From contig NZ_AJZD02000254.1 in the NCBI RefSeq assembly GCF_000272105.2, positions 1 to 34,394 of the forward strand: a stretch of DNA of 34,394 nucleotides. Direction: 5' to 3'. The notes beneath the pieces are model-generated. The model did no database searches, was not told where the DNA came from, and saw only the letters and a program-made list of their open reading frames with translations. The position numbers were made by a program, and so were the translations under genes. Shown here piece after piece: positions 27,364-34,394 of this stretch (its first letter is position 1; the number at the start of each line of letters is the position of its first letter). The stretch comes from Vibrio splendidus 12E03 (GTDB lineage: Bacteria > Pseudomonadota > Gammaproteobacteria > Enterobacterales > Vibrionaceae).

Positions 27364-28794
27364 ATGAATAGTGCAGTAGAAGCCGAATTGGCTGAACTAG
27401 GGATTGAAGGTTATCTAAGTCAGCATCAGCATAAATCTATGCTTAGATTTTTAACTTGTGGCTCGGTAGATGATGGTAAAAGTACGCTGATCGGTCGCTT
27501 GCTCCATGATACAAAACAGATTTATGAAGATCAGCTAGCGGCGGTTCACTCGGATAGCCAACGAGTGGGTACGACAGGTGAGAAACCTGATTTGGCACTG
27601 CTTGTTGATGGCCTGCAGGCTGAACGTGAGCAAGGCATCACGATCGACGTAGCTTACCGCTACTTCTCGACGCAAAAACGTAAATTCATTATTGCTGATA
27701 CCCCAGGGCATGAGCAGTACACGCGCAACATGGCAACAGGCGCTTCAACGTGTGATCTGGCTGTGATCTTGATTGATGCTCGTAAGGGCGTTCTGGATCA
27801 AACCCGTCGTCACTCGTTTATTTCTAACCTACTTGGTTTGAAGCATTTCATCGTCGCTGTAAATAAGATGGATCTGGTGGATTACTCGCAAGATCGTTTT
27901 GAAGAGATTCGCGATCAGTATCTAGAGTTTGCAGAAAACCTAGAAGGCGAAACTAACATTCAGATCTTGCCAGTATCGGCGCTTGAAGGCATTAACGTAG
28001 CTGCACCAAGCAAAGAGCTAGCATGGTTCGAAGGTCCATCTCTACTAGAAGTGTTAGAGAACGTCGACATTGATCAAAAGCGTTCTGCGGGTGAATTCCG
28101 TTTCCCTGTGCAGTATGTGAATCGTCCGAACTTAGATTTCCGTGGCTTTGCTGGCACCGTTGCCTCTGGCCGTGTCAGTGTCGGTGATGAAATCAAGGCG
28201 CTGCCGTCGGGTAAAGCGTCGAAAGTTGCACGCATTGTAACTTTTGATGGTGATTTGGAGTCTGCGCAAGCAGGCTTGGCAGTAACGCTAACCCTTGAAG
28301 ATGAGATCGATATCAGCCGTGGTGATTTGATTGTGCTGGAAAACGCGCAGATTGAATCTACTAACCATGTATTGGCCGACATCGTGTGGATGACTGAGCA
28401 ACCACTGCAACCGGGCAAAGCTTACGATATCAAGATCGCAGGCAAGAAAACCGTTGGTCAGGTTGAAACAGTTCGTCACCAATACGACATCAACAACCTA
28501 TCGACTCACGCTGTCGATGAGTTGCCACTGAATGGCATTGGCTTGTGTGAATGGTCACTGAACGAGACTGTCGCGCTGGATAAATACCGTGAGAGTGCGG
28601 ATACCGGTGGTTTCATCGTTATCGACCGACTAACCAACGTGACGGTTGGCGCGGGTTTGATTCGAGACCGTTTGGACTCTGTTGAACAGCAAGTAGGTAA
28701 CTTCTCTGCATTTGAACTTGAGTTCAACGCATTGGTTCGTAAGCATTTCCCTCATTGGGATGCCAAAGATCTAAGCCAATTACTGAAGTCATAA
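27364..28794 (+). CDS. cysN: Sulfate adenylyltransferase subunit 1 (GTPase)
   Basis: The 476-residue protein has an EF-Tu-like GTPase domain with [16 protein letters not shown] (P-loop, about 32-47), the switch-[13 protein letters not shown], and NKMD. Beta-barrel domains II/III follow with [13 protein letters not shown]. CysN couples GTP hydrolysis to APS synthesis by CysD. It is separate from CysC here, as in E. coli, rather than a CysNC fusion. It is followed by a hairpin and the permease gene. Confidence 0.98.
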   Translation: MNSAVEAELAELGIEGYLSQHQHKSMLRFLTCGSVDDGKSTLIGRLLHDTKQIYEDQLAAVHSDSQRVGTTGEKPDLALLVDGLQAEREQGITIDVAYRYFSTQKRKFIIADTPGHEQYTRNMATGASTCDLAVILIDARKGVLDQTRRHSFISNLLGLKHFIVAVNKMDLVDYSQDRFEEIRDQYLEFAENLEGETNIQILPVSALEGINVAAPSKELAWFEGPSLLEVLENVDIDQKRSAGEFRFPVQYVNRPNLDFRGFAGTVASGRVSVGDEIKALPSGKASKVARIVTFDGDLESAQAGLAVTLTLEDEIDISRGDLIVLENAQIESTNHVLADIVWMTEQPLQPGKAYDIKIAGKKTVGQVETVRHQYDINNLSTHAVDELPLNGIGLCEWSLNETVALDKYRESADTGGFIVIDRLTNVTVGAGLIRDRLDSVEQQVGNFSAFELEFNALVRKHFPHWDAKDLSQLLKS

Positions 28795-28821
28795 ACGACC
28801 AAGTAACTGCTTATTGAATCA

Positions 28822-28844
28822 GGCGGAAACCGATCGTTTCCGCC
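28822..28844 (+). promoter_or_regulatory. Intercistronic hairpin before the permease
   Basis: GGCGGAAAC (28822-28830) and GTTTCCGCC (28836-28844) form a perfect 9-bp stem with a 5-nt loop. There is no T run, and the AAAGGA ribosome-binding site of the next gene begins three nt later. It is likely an mRNA processing, stability or translation-control structure rather than a terminator. Confidence 0.65.
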
Positions 28845-28859
28845 ATAAAGGACGGGTAT

Positions 28860-30584
28860 ATGTGGCAACAAGGATTTGTATTAGCGATTTTGCTCGGCAT
28901 CATTACTTGCCTGCTCGTTACCCGTATTAAGCCAAGCTTTATCTTTGCTGGTGCGGCGTTTATTGCTTTTATGGCAGGCATGATCGACTTGTCGAGCTTA
29001 GCCAATAACTTCACTAACTCCTCGTTACTGACTTTAATTCTTCTTATCCTCGCATCAAGTGCGTTGGAAAAAACTCGCTTAATCAGTTGGGTTAGCCGCA
29101 ATATCTCTGAAGGTCGGCTAGGTACCGTGGTTGCGAAGTTGGGTATTTCCACAGCGTTACTTTCATCTTTTACCAATAACACCGCGGTGGTGGTCTCTTT
29201 GATCGGGGCGATCAAACGTAATCAACAACATGCGCCGTCTAAGTTACTTATCCCTTTGTCATACGCTGCCATCTTAGGTGGCACCCTGACATTGATCGGT
29301 ACTTCAACTAACTTGATCATCAATAGCTTTGTTGAAGATGCTGGATTGCCGAGCTTAAACTTTTTCACACCTACCTTGATCGGTTTAGCGGTTTTGGTCG
29401 GTGGCGTGTTGATCCTTATTCCTCTTAGCTATTTTCTACCCAGCTACGATGATGGTTCTCAAGATGATCTACCTTACTTTTTAGAAGCCAGAGTGGAGCC
29501 GGGCTCACCGTTAGTTGGTCGAAGCGTCAGTGAAAACAACCTAAGAGCTCTGAGAAAACTGTTCTTAGCGGAAGTGATTCGAGACGGTAAAACAACACCG
29601 TCTATAGACCCTGACTTTATTCTTCAAGCTCGTGACCGACTGCTGTTTTGTGGTGATGTCGAGAGTGTGGCGACACTGCAAGAAATCCAAGGATTAACCC
29701 TGTTTGGTCAACATCACCTTAACGGCCAGAGCTTTGTTGAGGTTGTGGTGAGTTCGTCGGCAAGCTTCTGTAACAAAACCCTGAAAACCAGCCAGTTCAG
29801 AGATCGTTTTGATGCAGTTGTGGTTGCCATTCGTCGTGGCCATGAGCGCCTTGAAGGTGGTCTTGGAAACATCACACTAACCGCTGGTGATACCTTGATT
29901 CTGGTTCCCGGCAAACGCTTTGAAGAACAGCGCCAGCAACACAACAAAGAGTTTGTGTTGATGAATGACTTAGATTCAAGTGCCAAGCTTGATGCGGATA
30001 AATCGACGTTTGTATTGCTCGGTTTTGCCAGTGTGATTGGTTTAGCCCTTGCTGAAGTCGTGCCGATTATCAAAGGGCTGGCTGGTTTCTTACTGTTGCT
30101 GGTGGCCTTTGGTGTGGTGCAACTGGGTGAGCTTCGTCGCCGTTTTCCGGTTGATATTGTGGTGATCGTTGGCTCTGCACTTTCTATCGCTCAACTGATG
30201 ATTTCATCGGGTTTGTCTGAGCGTATGGGGCTGATGTTTATGGAAGCCTTTAATGGCTGGGGCGTGTTTGGAGCGCTAGTCGCGACCTATTTCATGACGC
30301 TGGTCCTGACTGAGTTGGTGACCAACAATGCGGCAGCGGCACTCTCGTTCCCAATTGGCTACAGTATGGCTATCGGTTATGGAGTTGACCCAATGCCGTT
30401 TATTATGGCGGTTCTGTTTGGTGCCAGTGCCAGTTTTATTTCGCCATACGGCTACCAAACCAACTTACTTGTTTATAGCGTAGGTAATTACCACCTTACG
30501 GATTATCTGCGCATCGGCATCCCAATCTCGATTGTTTATTCGGGGTTGGTGCTGACCCTAATTCCTTATTTTTTCCCATTTTAA
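28860..30584 (+). CDS. SLC13-family permease with two RCK_C domains, probable sulfate transporter
   Basis: The 574-residue membrane protein has the divalent-anion:Na+ symporter (DASS/SLC13) inverted-repeat layout. The first half has FTNNTAVVVSLIGAI and GTSTNLIINSF. The second has VTNNAAAALSFPIGYS and FISPYGYQTNLLVYS, the ion- and substrate-binding hairpins. Between them (about 200-380) lie two TrkA-C/RCK_C domains, including GSPLVGRSVSENNLRALRKLF. This is the layout of algal SLT-type and related bacterial sulfate/anion permeases. Its place between cysN and cysC supports sulfate or thiosulfate uptake. Substrate is inferred from context. Confidence 0.85.
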   Translation: MWQQGFVLAILLGIITCLLVTRIKPSFIFAGAAFIAFMAGMIDLSSLANNFTNSSLLTLILLILASSALEKTRLISWVSRNISEGRLGTVVAKLGISTALLSSFTNNTAVVVSLIGAIKRNQQHAPSKLLIPLSYAAILGGTLTLIGTSTNLIINSFVEDAGLPSLNFFTPTLIGLAVLVGGVLILIPLSYFLPSYDDGSQDDLPYFLEARVEPGSPLVGRSVSENNLRALRKLFLAEVIRDGKTTPSIDPDFILQARDRLLFCGDVESVATLQEIQGLTLFGQHHLNGQSFVEVVVSSSASFCNKTLKTSQFRDRFDAVVVAIRRGHERLEGGLGNITLTAGDTLILVPGKRFEEQRQQHNKEFVLMNDLDSSAKLDADKSTFVLLGFASVIGLALAEVVPIIKGLAGFLLLLVAFGVVQLGELRRRFPVDIVVIVGSALSIAQLMISSGLSERMGLMFMEAFNGWGVFGALVATYFMTLVLTELVTNNAAAALSFPIGYSMAIGYGVDPMPFIMAVLFGASASFISPYGYQTNLLVYSVGNYHLTDYLRIGIPISIVYSGLVLTLIPYFFPF

Positions 30585-30608
30585 TGCTGTTTATTTAAAG
30601 GACTAATT

Positions 30609-31229
30609 ATGACCGCAGTACTCAAACCAAAAGATGAGAATGTTGTGTGGCATCAACACTCGATTGATAAAACATTCCGCTCTGATCTGAAATCACAAAA
30701 GCCAGCCGTGCTCTGGTTCACGGGATTATCTGGTTCTGGGAAGTCGACAGTCGCTGGAGCATTAGAAAATCGCTTGGCACAGCTTGGTTACCATACTTAC
30801 TTATTGGATGGCGATAATGTGCGTCATGGGTTATGTAGCGACCTTGGCTTCTCTGAGCAGGATCGCCGAGAGAATATCCGTCGTATTGGTGAACTCGCTA
30901 AGTTGATGGCAGATGCGGGCTTAATTGTGTTGTCTGCTTTTATTTCCCCACATCAAGCTGAAAGACAGTTAGTGCGAGACTTGCTACCTGAAGGCGAGTT
31001 TTTAGAGGTGTTTGTGAACACGCCACTTGAGGTTTGTGAGCAGCGTGATCCTAAAGGCCTGTATAAGAAAGCACGTGCTGGAGAGATCCCGAACTTCACT
31101 GGTATTAGTTCAGCTTACGAAGCGCCTCAGAACCCTGAGATTAATTTACCCGCAGGTGAGAAGACACTCGATGAATTGGTCGAGCTGTGTATTGATGCGT
31201 TAGAGAAGCGTAATATCTTAGCCAATTGA
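30609..31229 (+). CDS. cysC: Adenylylsulfate kinase
   Basis: The 206-residue protein has the P-loop [18 protein letters not shown] (about 36-53), [16 protein letters not shown] and the SAFISP segment with the serine conserved in APS kinases, then the [21 protein letters not shown] block. CysC phosphorylates APS to PAPS, the substrate of PAPS reductase (CysH, not in this window). The N-terminal part ([19 protein letters not shown]) is typical of standalone CysC. AAAGGA precedes the ATG, 24 nt after the permease stop, so the four genes form one unit. Confidence 0.97.
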   Translation: MTAVLKPKDENVVWHQHSIDKTFRSDLKSQKPAVLWFTGLSGSGKSTVAGALENRLAQLGYHTYLLDGDNVRHGLCSDLGFSEQDRRENIRRIGELAKLMADAGLIVLSAFISPHQAERQLVRDLLPEGEFLEVFVNTPLEVCEQRDPKGLYKKARAGEIPNFTGISSAYEAPQNPEINLPAGEKTLDELVELCIDALEKRNILAN

Positions 31230-31243
31230 GATCGTTGGTATGA

Positions 31244-31301
31244 CTAAGGCTACTCAGCTGTTTATCTGCTTATTCACGACCGATAAATAGTGCAGCCTTA
31301 G
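31244..31301 (+). terminator. Long imperfect hairpin after cysC, probable terminator
   Basis: CTAAGGCT (31244-31251) pairs with AGCCTTAG (31294-31301), and an inner TTTATC/GATAAA helix (31261-31266 and 31282-31287) is nested inside. A short TTT follows. It ends the cysDN-permease-cysC unit; efficiency is uncertain because the T run is short. Confidence 0.5.
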
Positions 31302-31364
31302 TTTACCGAGACAAGAAACCTATCCTCTAGATTCTCTTTATTCTTCTCAATACTCTTCACTTTT

Positions 31365-31407
31365 TACACCGTTTATTTTTTGCACCATCGAGTGCCTAGA
31401 CGGTGTA
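31365..31407. repeat. Inverted repeat overlapping the TIGR03899-like stop
   Basis: TACACCGT (31365-31372) and ACGGTGTA (31400-31407) are perfect 8-bp arms, with a smaller GCAC/GTGC pair (31382-31385 and 31392-31395) inside. The right arm includes the last codons of the minus-strand gene. It may act as its 3' end, as the A-rich stretch at 31373 to 31381 gives no clean T run on the minus strand. Confidence 0.5.
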
Positions 31408-32304
31408 ATTCACACTGTTTTTCACTTCTGTCTGTACCGTGAACTTCTGACTTAATAGAGCAATCAGTTGATCGTAATACTGCATGTTGGGTTTGTTGCC
31501 AAGTAAGGTGCACAGCTCATTACCTGTTGGGCTGAATCGATAGTAAACCAGCTTCACGCCTTTTGATAAAGGTGCCAGTGACATGCTCTTACCTTGATAA
31601 GTCAGGTGTAGGGCTGGGTCGAAATCAATCTCTCCAGATTCTAATTCTGTTCCTAGAATAATCCCGAGTTCAATCAAGTGGAGCAAACTAGAGTAGGGCA
31701 GGTTGTGTCCACCAAGGTTGATGGTGTTGGTGGTATCTCTTTTGCCGAAACTGAATATTCCAGCATGAGACTTAAAGCCGAGTAAGAGCTTTCTGCTGCT
31801 ATCACTACCAAAACTACAGCCAAGTGACGCCGCTCTTTGTAGGGTGAGTGCTTCTTTTGGTGTCATGTCTTGCAAGATCTGCAGTGCCTTCATCGACGTC
31901 GAACCTGGGTTGGTGACTTCTCTTTTTAATACCTGAGCCCATAGTCTCTGCATCGATGTATTGTGGATCTCTTGTGCCATATCGAAAAAGCGATATAACC
32001 AGTCCTGATCAGGATCTCCAGCCGCTTCATCCTTACATGAAGAGTGCGCCAATTTCAGAATCTGTTCTAGATTCTTCTGACGCAGTTCTTTGCGTTTTTT
32101 CTCTCGTAATAGCGCCCGCTCGATAAGCGTACTCTCAGCTTTATCGATTGGTTTTGCACTATGACTGATTAAGGAATCTAAGCCGAAGCTCTGTGCGATG
32201 TGCAGCATTCTGCTTGTGCTGTCGGTAATATGAGGCTTTTTCTCATGCTTGTGCTGTGTATCGCTAGCATGCTCAATGATCACTGGCTGTTTGGTTTCTG
32301 ACAT
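31396..32304 (-). CDS. TIGR03899-family (DUF2806-like) protein of unknown function
   Basis: The 302-residue protein has no signal peptide or membrane segment. A polar, His-rich N-terminus (1-30) precedes a basic helical stretch (about 60-85, RALLREKKRKELRQKNLEQI). Next is a conserved-looking segment DQDWLYRFFDMAQEIHNTSMQ then WAQVLKREVTNPGSTSMKALQIL (about 98-145), which recalls DUF2806. The rest is a mixed domain with SPTGNELCTLLG near the C-terminus. I recognise the family name from memory and no function is known. It is monocistronic between cysC and the small membrane protein. Confidence 0.65.
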   Translation of the reverse strand: MSETKQPVIIEHASDTQHKHEKKPHITDSTSRMLHIAQSFGLDSLISHSAKPIDKAESTLIERALLREKKRKELRQKNLEQILKLAHSSCKDEAAGDPDQDWLYRFFDMAQEIHNTSMQRLWAQVLKREVTNPGSTSMKALQILQDMTPKEALTLQRAASLGCSFGSDSSRKLLLGFKSHAGIFSFGKRDTTNTINLGGHNLPYSSLLHLIELGIILGTELESGEIDFDPALHLTYQGKSMSLAPLSKGVKLVYYRFSPTGNELCTLLGNKPNMQYYDQLIALLSQKFTVQTEVKNSVNYTV

Positions 32305-32411
32305 AAGAGTACCGTTAGGAGACGACTTAACTGTCTAAAATGTAACTCTTTATCTTATTGGTGGCTAGATTTTGCGTGCAGAGTTGAAGGTTTCAACAAA
32401 ATTTTACTTTT

Positions 32412-32456
32412 GCTAATGATAATAAAATGTTAAATTTGTTGTAATTCTCAAGGAGG
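32412..32456 (+). promoter_or_regulatory. AT-rich promoter region and strong ribosome-binding site of the small membrane protein
   Basis: A GCTAATGATAATAAAATG stretch (32412 onward) provides a -10-like GATAAT and also looks loosely like part of a Fur box. The AGGAGG (32451-32456), extended to AAGGAGGAG, is nearly a full complement of the 16S 3' end and lies five nt before ATG. The ribosome-binding site is clear. The promoter assignment is weak. Confidence 0.45.
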
Positions 32457-32460
32457 AGTT

Positions 32461-32565
32461 ATGAATCAAGTCAATGATAACAAGCTGAAGAAACAGCTTA
32501 GTATAGGGTTATTACTCGCTACTTATGTCGCTGTTCTAGCGTACTTATCTAATTACATCGCGTAA
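32461..32565 (+). CDS. Small single-pass membrane protein (34 aa), unrecognised
   Basis: A 34-residue product: a charged head MNQVNDNKLKKQ, then one hydrophobic helix LSIGLLLATYVAVLAYL and a short SNYIA tail ending in TAA. Positive residues precede the helix, so the N-terminus should be cytoplasmic. The near-perfect AAGGAGGAG ribosome-binding site five nt before the ATG is strong evidence of real translation. I do not recognise it. By size it resembles small regulators or subunits of membrane complexes, such as those of cytochrome oxidases, but nothing here shows a partner. Confidence 0.7.
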   Translation: MNQVNDNKLKKQLSIGLLLATYVAVLAYLSNYIA

Positions 32566-32655
32566 TTTAGAATAAAAAAATCGTTATTAAACTGTTATTG
32601 AATGATCTCACTCGTTCAGTGACGGCAGCTCATCCTTGAGCCACCCTTCTAATGA

Positions 32656-33171
32656 CTACATGTCGTCATACTCTTCAATCGCAGTACCTTCAATAAGATA
32701 ACCGGTTTGCGCCAAGTCATGGCTGATTGACTCAGTTTTCAGCGTACCCACTAAATAGATCACATCCCATAACTGCTGGATTGGTGCACCTTTAGGGAAC
32801 TTCACGTAGATGATTTGGTTTGGTGGTGGCGGTGGCACGTGAATACATGCGCCAAAGTACGGTACCAGCAGAAACTCAGTGATCATGTTCTCATCGCCTT
32901 CCAATGGAATCACAAAGCCAGGAATCTTGACTGTGCTGCCATTCAGCTCTGGGCGAACAGCGCCAAGTGTCGATTGTTGAGGTTTGTCCATACTGTCGTG
33001 GTTAACCATCGGCATGCCAAATGAGTCGAGTTGTGCTCGCTCTGACTCTGGAATCAAGTCAATCCAATCGAGTGTTAATACCGATTCGTGAGTCTGAGTG
33101 GTTTCAGCGTGAGCTGTGCTGATAAATGGGAACATAAGTAACCCAAGTATCAGTAGGAATTTGCGTTGCAT
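32656..33171 (-). CDS. DUF3299 periplasmic protein, probable ZrgE-like
   Basis: The 171-residue product has a signal peptide (MQRKFLLILGLLMFPFISTAHA, cleavage before ETT). The DUF3299 domain follows, with VKIPGFVIPLEGDENMITEFLLVPYFGACI (in two parts) and the hallmark HVPPPPPNQIIYV at about 110-122. The single Cys in YFGACIH and the His are candidate metal ligands. It lies 14 nt after an FtsX-like permease in one unit. In V. cholerae a DUF3299 gene ends the zinc-regulated zrgABCDE cluster near cysDNC, and this placement matches as I recall it. Function in zinc uptake is inferred. Confidence 0.8.
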   Translation of the reverse strand: MQRKFLLILGLLMFPFISTAHAETTQTHESVLTLDWIDLIPESERAQLDSFGMPMVNHDSMDKPQQSTLGAVRPELNGSTVKIPGFVIPLEGDENMITEFLLVPYFGACIHVPPPPPNQIIYVKFPKGAPIQQLWDVIYLVGTLKTESISHDLAQTGYLIEGTAIEEYDDM

Positions 33172-33185
33172 CGTAGGTTCCTATT

Positions 33186-34394
33186 TTAGATTCGAATAGT
33201 CATGCCATCAGACAATGACTGACGGTAAGCCCTGAAAGCGGGAATAAAGCCGATAATGATTCCGGCAACTTGCACCAAAATAAGCAGTTTCCACTCATGA
33301 GGTGTGATTGCGGATATCGATATGTTGATACCATAACTTTGTTGCACAATAGGAGCAACTACTGCGATCAGGGCAAACAACACGGCAACACCCAATGTGA
33401 TACCGAGGAAGGTTAGGGCACTTGCTTCACTGATCAGTAAACCAAACACATGACGAGGCCTTGCTCCCATCGCGCGCAGAATAGCCATCTCTCGACGTCT
33501 TTCTTGCAAGCTAGTGAGTAGACTACTCAGCATCCCTAACAGTCCCGCGATTACAACAAACCCTGAAACAATCAGTAGTGCTTGTTCTGCTACTGCCATC
33601 ATTCCCCATAATTCGTGAAGCGCAATGCCTGGCATAATGGCGCTCAAAGGTTCTTGGCGGTAGTTATTGATTTCTCGTTGCAGTGCAAAGGTTTGGATCT
33701 TCGATTTAAGGCCAACCATCATCGCGGTAATCTGCTTCGGTTGGAAGTCACGTTGCTTTAGCGCTTCAGCATTCGGTGTGTGCCCGAGGTTAGCCCCCGA
33801 TTCCCAACCAACGTGAATCGCTTCAATGGCCTCTAACGAAACATGCACCGTTTTATCTACTGGTGTGCCGGTTGGCGCGAGTATTCCGACAATGGTGAAG
33901 GGCAGGTTGTCGTGGCGACTGAAGGCGACATCACTGATACCGTGCGCCAGAATGATGTGATCACCAATCTTGTAATCTAACTTCTTCGCTACATCGGCAC
34001 CAATCACGACATCAAATAGCTGATTGAACTCTTCGCCTTGCTGAAAAGTAAGTGGTTGCTTACTTCCATAGCGATAATTCTCGAAGTAGCTATGGTTGGT
34101 GCCCATTACGCGGAAGCCTTTATGTGAGTCACCCAATGAGATAGGGATCGCCCACTTTACAGCGTTGTGCTGGCTAAATTCTTCATAACTTTTCCAGTCG
34201 ATGTTGTTGGTCGCATTACCGATTCTAAATACGGAATAAAGCAGCAGGTTTACCTGACCAGAGCGGCCACCGACGATAAGGTCAGTACCTGAAATCGTAT
34301 TGGCGAAACTGCTTTTTGCTTCGGTTCTAACGCGCTCTACGCCGAGTAATAGAATGACTGACACCGCCACAGTGAGAATAGTTAGAATGGCTGG
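33186..34394 (-). CDS. FtsX-like ABC transporter permease, N-terminus cut by the window edge (probable ZrgD-like)
   Basis: The frame stays open to the window end, so about 402 residues are visible and the start is missing. The order is: part of helix 1 (ILTVAVSVILLLGVERV), a large periplasmic MacB-like domain (about 20-260, with SGTDLIVGGRSGQVNLLLYS and VDKTVHVSLEAIEAIHVGWE), then three C-terminal helices. The FtsX loop motif ERRREMAILRAMGARPRHVFGLLI follows the second helix. It lacks an ATPase domain, so the ATP-binding partner should be upstream, beyond 34394. MacB/LolC-type permeases move lipoproteins, peptides or drugs; here the DUF3299 neighbour suggests a zinc-linked role. Confidence 0.85.
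   Translation of the reverse strand, partial: PAILTILTVAVSVILLLGVERVRTEAKSSFANTISGTDLIVGGRSGQVNLLLYSVFRIGNATNNIDWKSYEEFSQHNAVKWAIPISLGDSHKGFRVMGTNHSYFENYRYGSKQPLTFQQGEEFNQLFDVVIGADVAKKLDYKIGDHIILAHGISDVAFSRHDNLPFTIVGILAPTGTPVDKTVHVSLEAIEAIHVGWESGANLGHTPNAEALKQRDFQPKQITAMMVGLKSKIQTFALQREINNYRQEPLSAIMPGIALHELWGMMAVAEQALLIVSGFVVIAGLLGMLSSLLTSLQERRREMAILRAMGARPRHVFGLLISEASALTFLGITLGVAVLFALIAVVAPIVQQSYGINISISAITPHEWKLLILVQVAGIIIGFIPAFRAYRQSLSDGMTIRI

Noticed and set aside
31365..31407. Operator for the TIGR03899-like gene
   Set aside because: It lies at the 3' end, not near the start, so it is listed as a repeat only.

Overview
The window looks like chromosome from a Vibrio-type gammaproteobacterium. 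The gene order tufA | S10 operon | spc operon | alpha operon is enterobacterial or vibrio-like, the protein sequences are close to those of Vibrio cholerae and E. coli from memory, and the flanking genes (olsF-type 'hemolysin', cysD-cysN-SLC13-cysC, DUF3299 plus FtsX-like permease) are arranged as I recall them from Vibrio. The species cannot be fixed by reading alone. Nothing suggests a prophage, transposon, CRISPR array, tRNA or rRNA.

Region 1 (1-14185) is the ribosomal protein supercluster. It starts with the last codons of an EF-Tu gene and its terminator, then a roughly 245-nt leader and the S10 operon (rpsJ rplC rplD rplW rplB rpsS rplV rpsC rplP rpmC rpsQ), closed by a strong intrinsic terminator at 5445. 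The spc operon (rplN rplX rplE rpsN rpsH rplF rplR rpsE rpmD rplO secY rpmJ) follows. The alpha operon (rpsM rpsK rpsD rpoA rplQ) has a recognisable S4-type leader. Its candidate sigma-70 promoter lies inside the terminator-like hairpin that ends spc. Together these genes make most of the ribosomal proteins of both subunits, the SecY translocon core and the RNA polymerase alpha subunit.

Region 2 (14186-18452) holds an (ATCTC)7 microsatellite, a DUF2780-like lipoprotein, fklB (FKBP-type isomerase) divergent from an OapA/YtfB-like envelope protein, an EamA/DMT exporter overlapping elaA (GNAT), and a Crp/Fnr-family regulator.

Region 3 (18477-23725, minus strand) is a tightly packed six-gene unit: DedA membrane protein, ATP-grasp ligase-like protein, DinB-fold protein, NRDE/TANGO2 protein, secreted YHS protein and an OlsF-like bifunctional acyltransferase. 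OlsF-type enzymes make ornithine lipids, so this is the best candidate in the window for an incompletely described system: a membrane-lipid remodelling module whose five other genes have no assigned role.

Region 4 (23943-31301) contains a CpdB-like 2',3'-cyclic nucleotidase/3'-nucleotidase that carries a lipobox. Divergent from it is the sulfate-assimilation unit cysD-cysN-(SLC13/RCK permease)-cysC, which activates sulfate to PAPS and probably brings sulfate in.

Region 5 (31365-34394) contains a TIGR03899/DUF2806-like protein, an unreported-looking 34-residue single-pass membrane protein with a near-perfect Shine-Dalgarno sequence, and the last two genes of a probable zinc-regulated (Zrg-type) ABC cluster: a DUF3299 periplasmic protein and an FtsX-like permease cut by the window edge.
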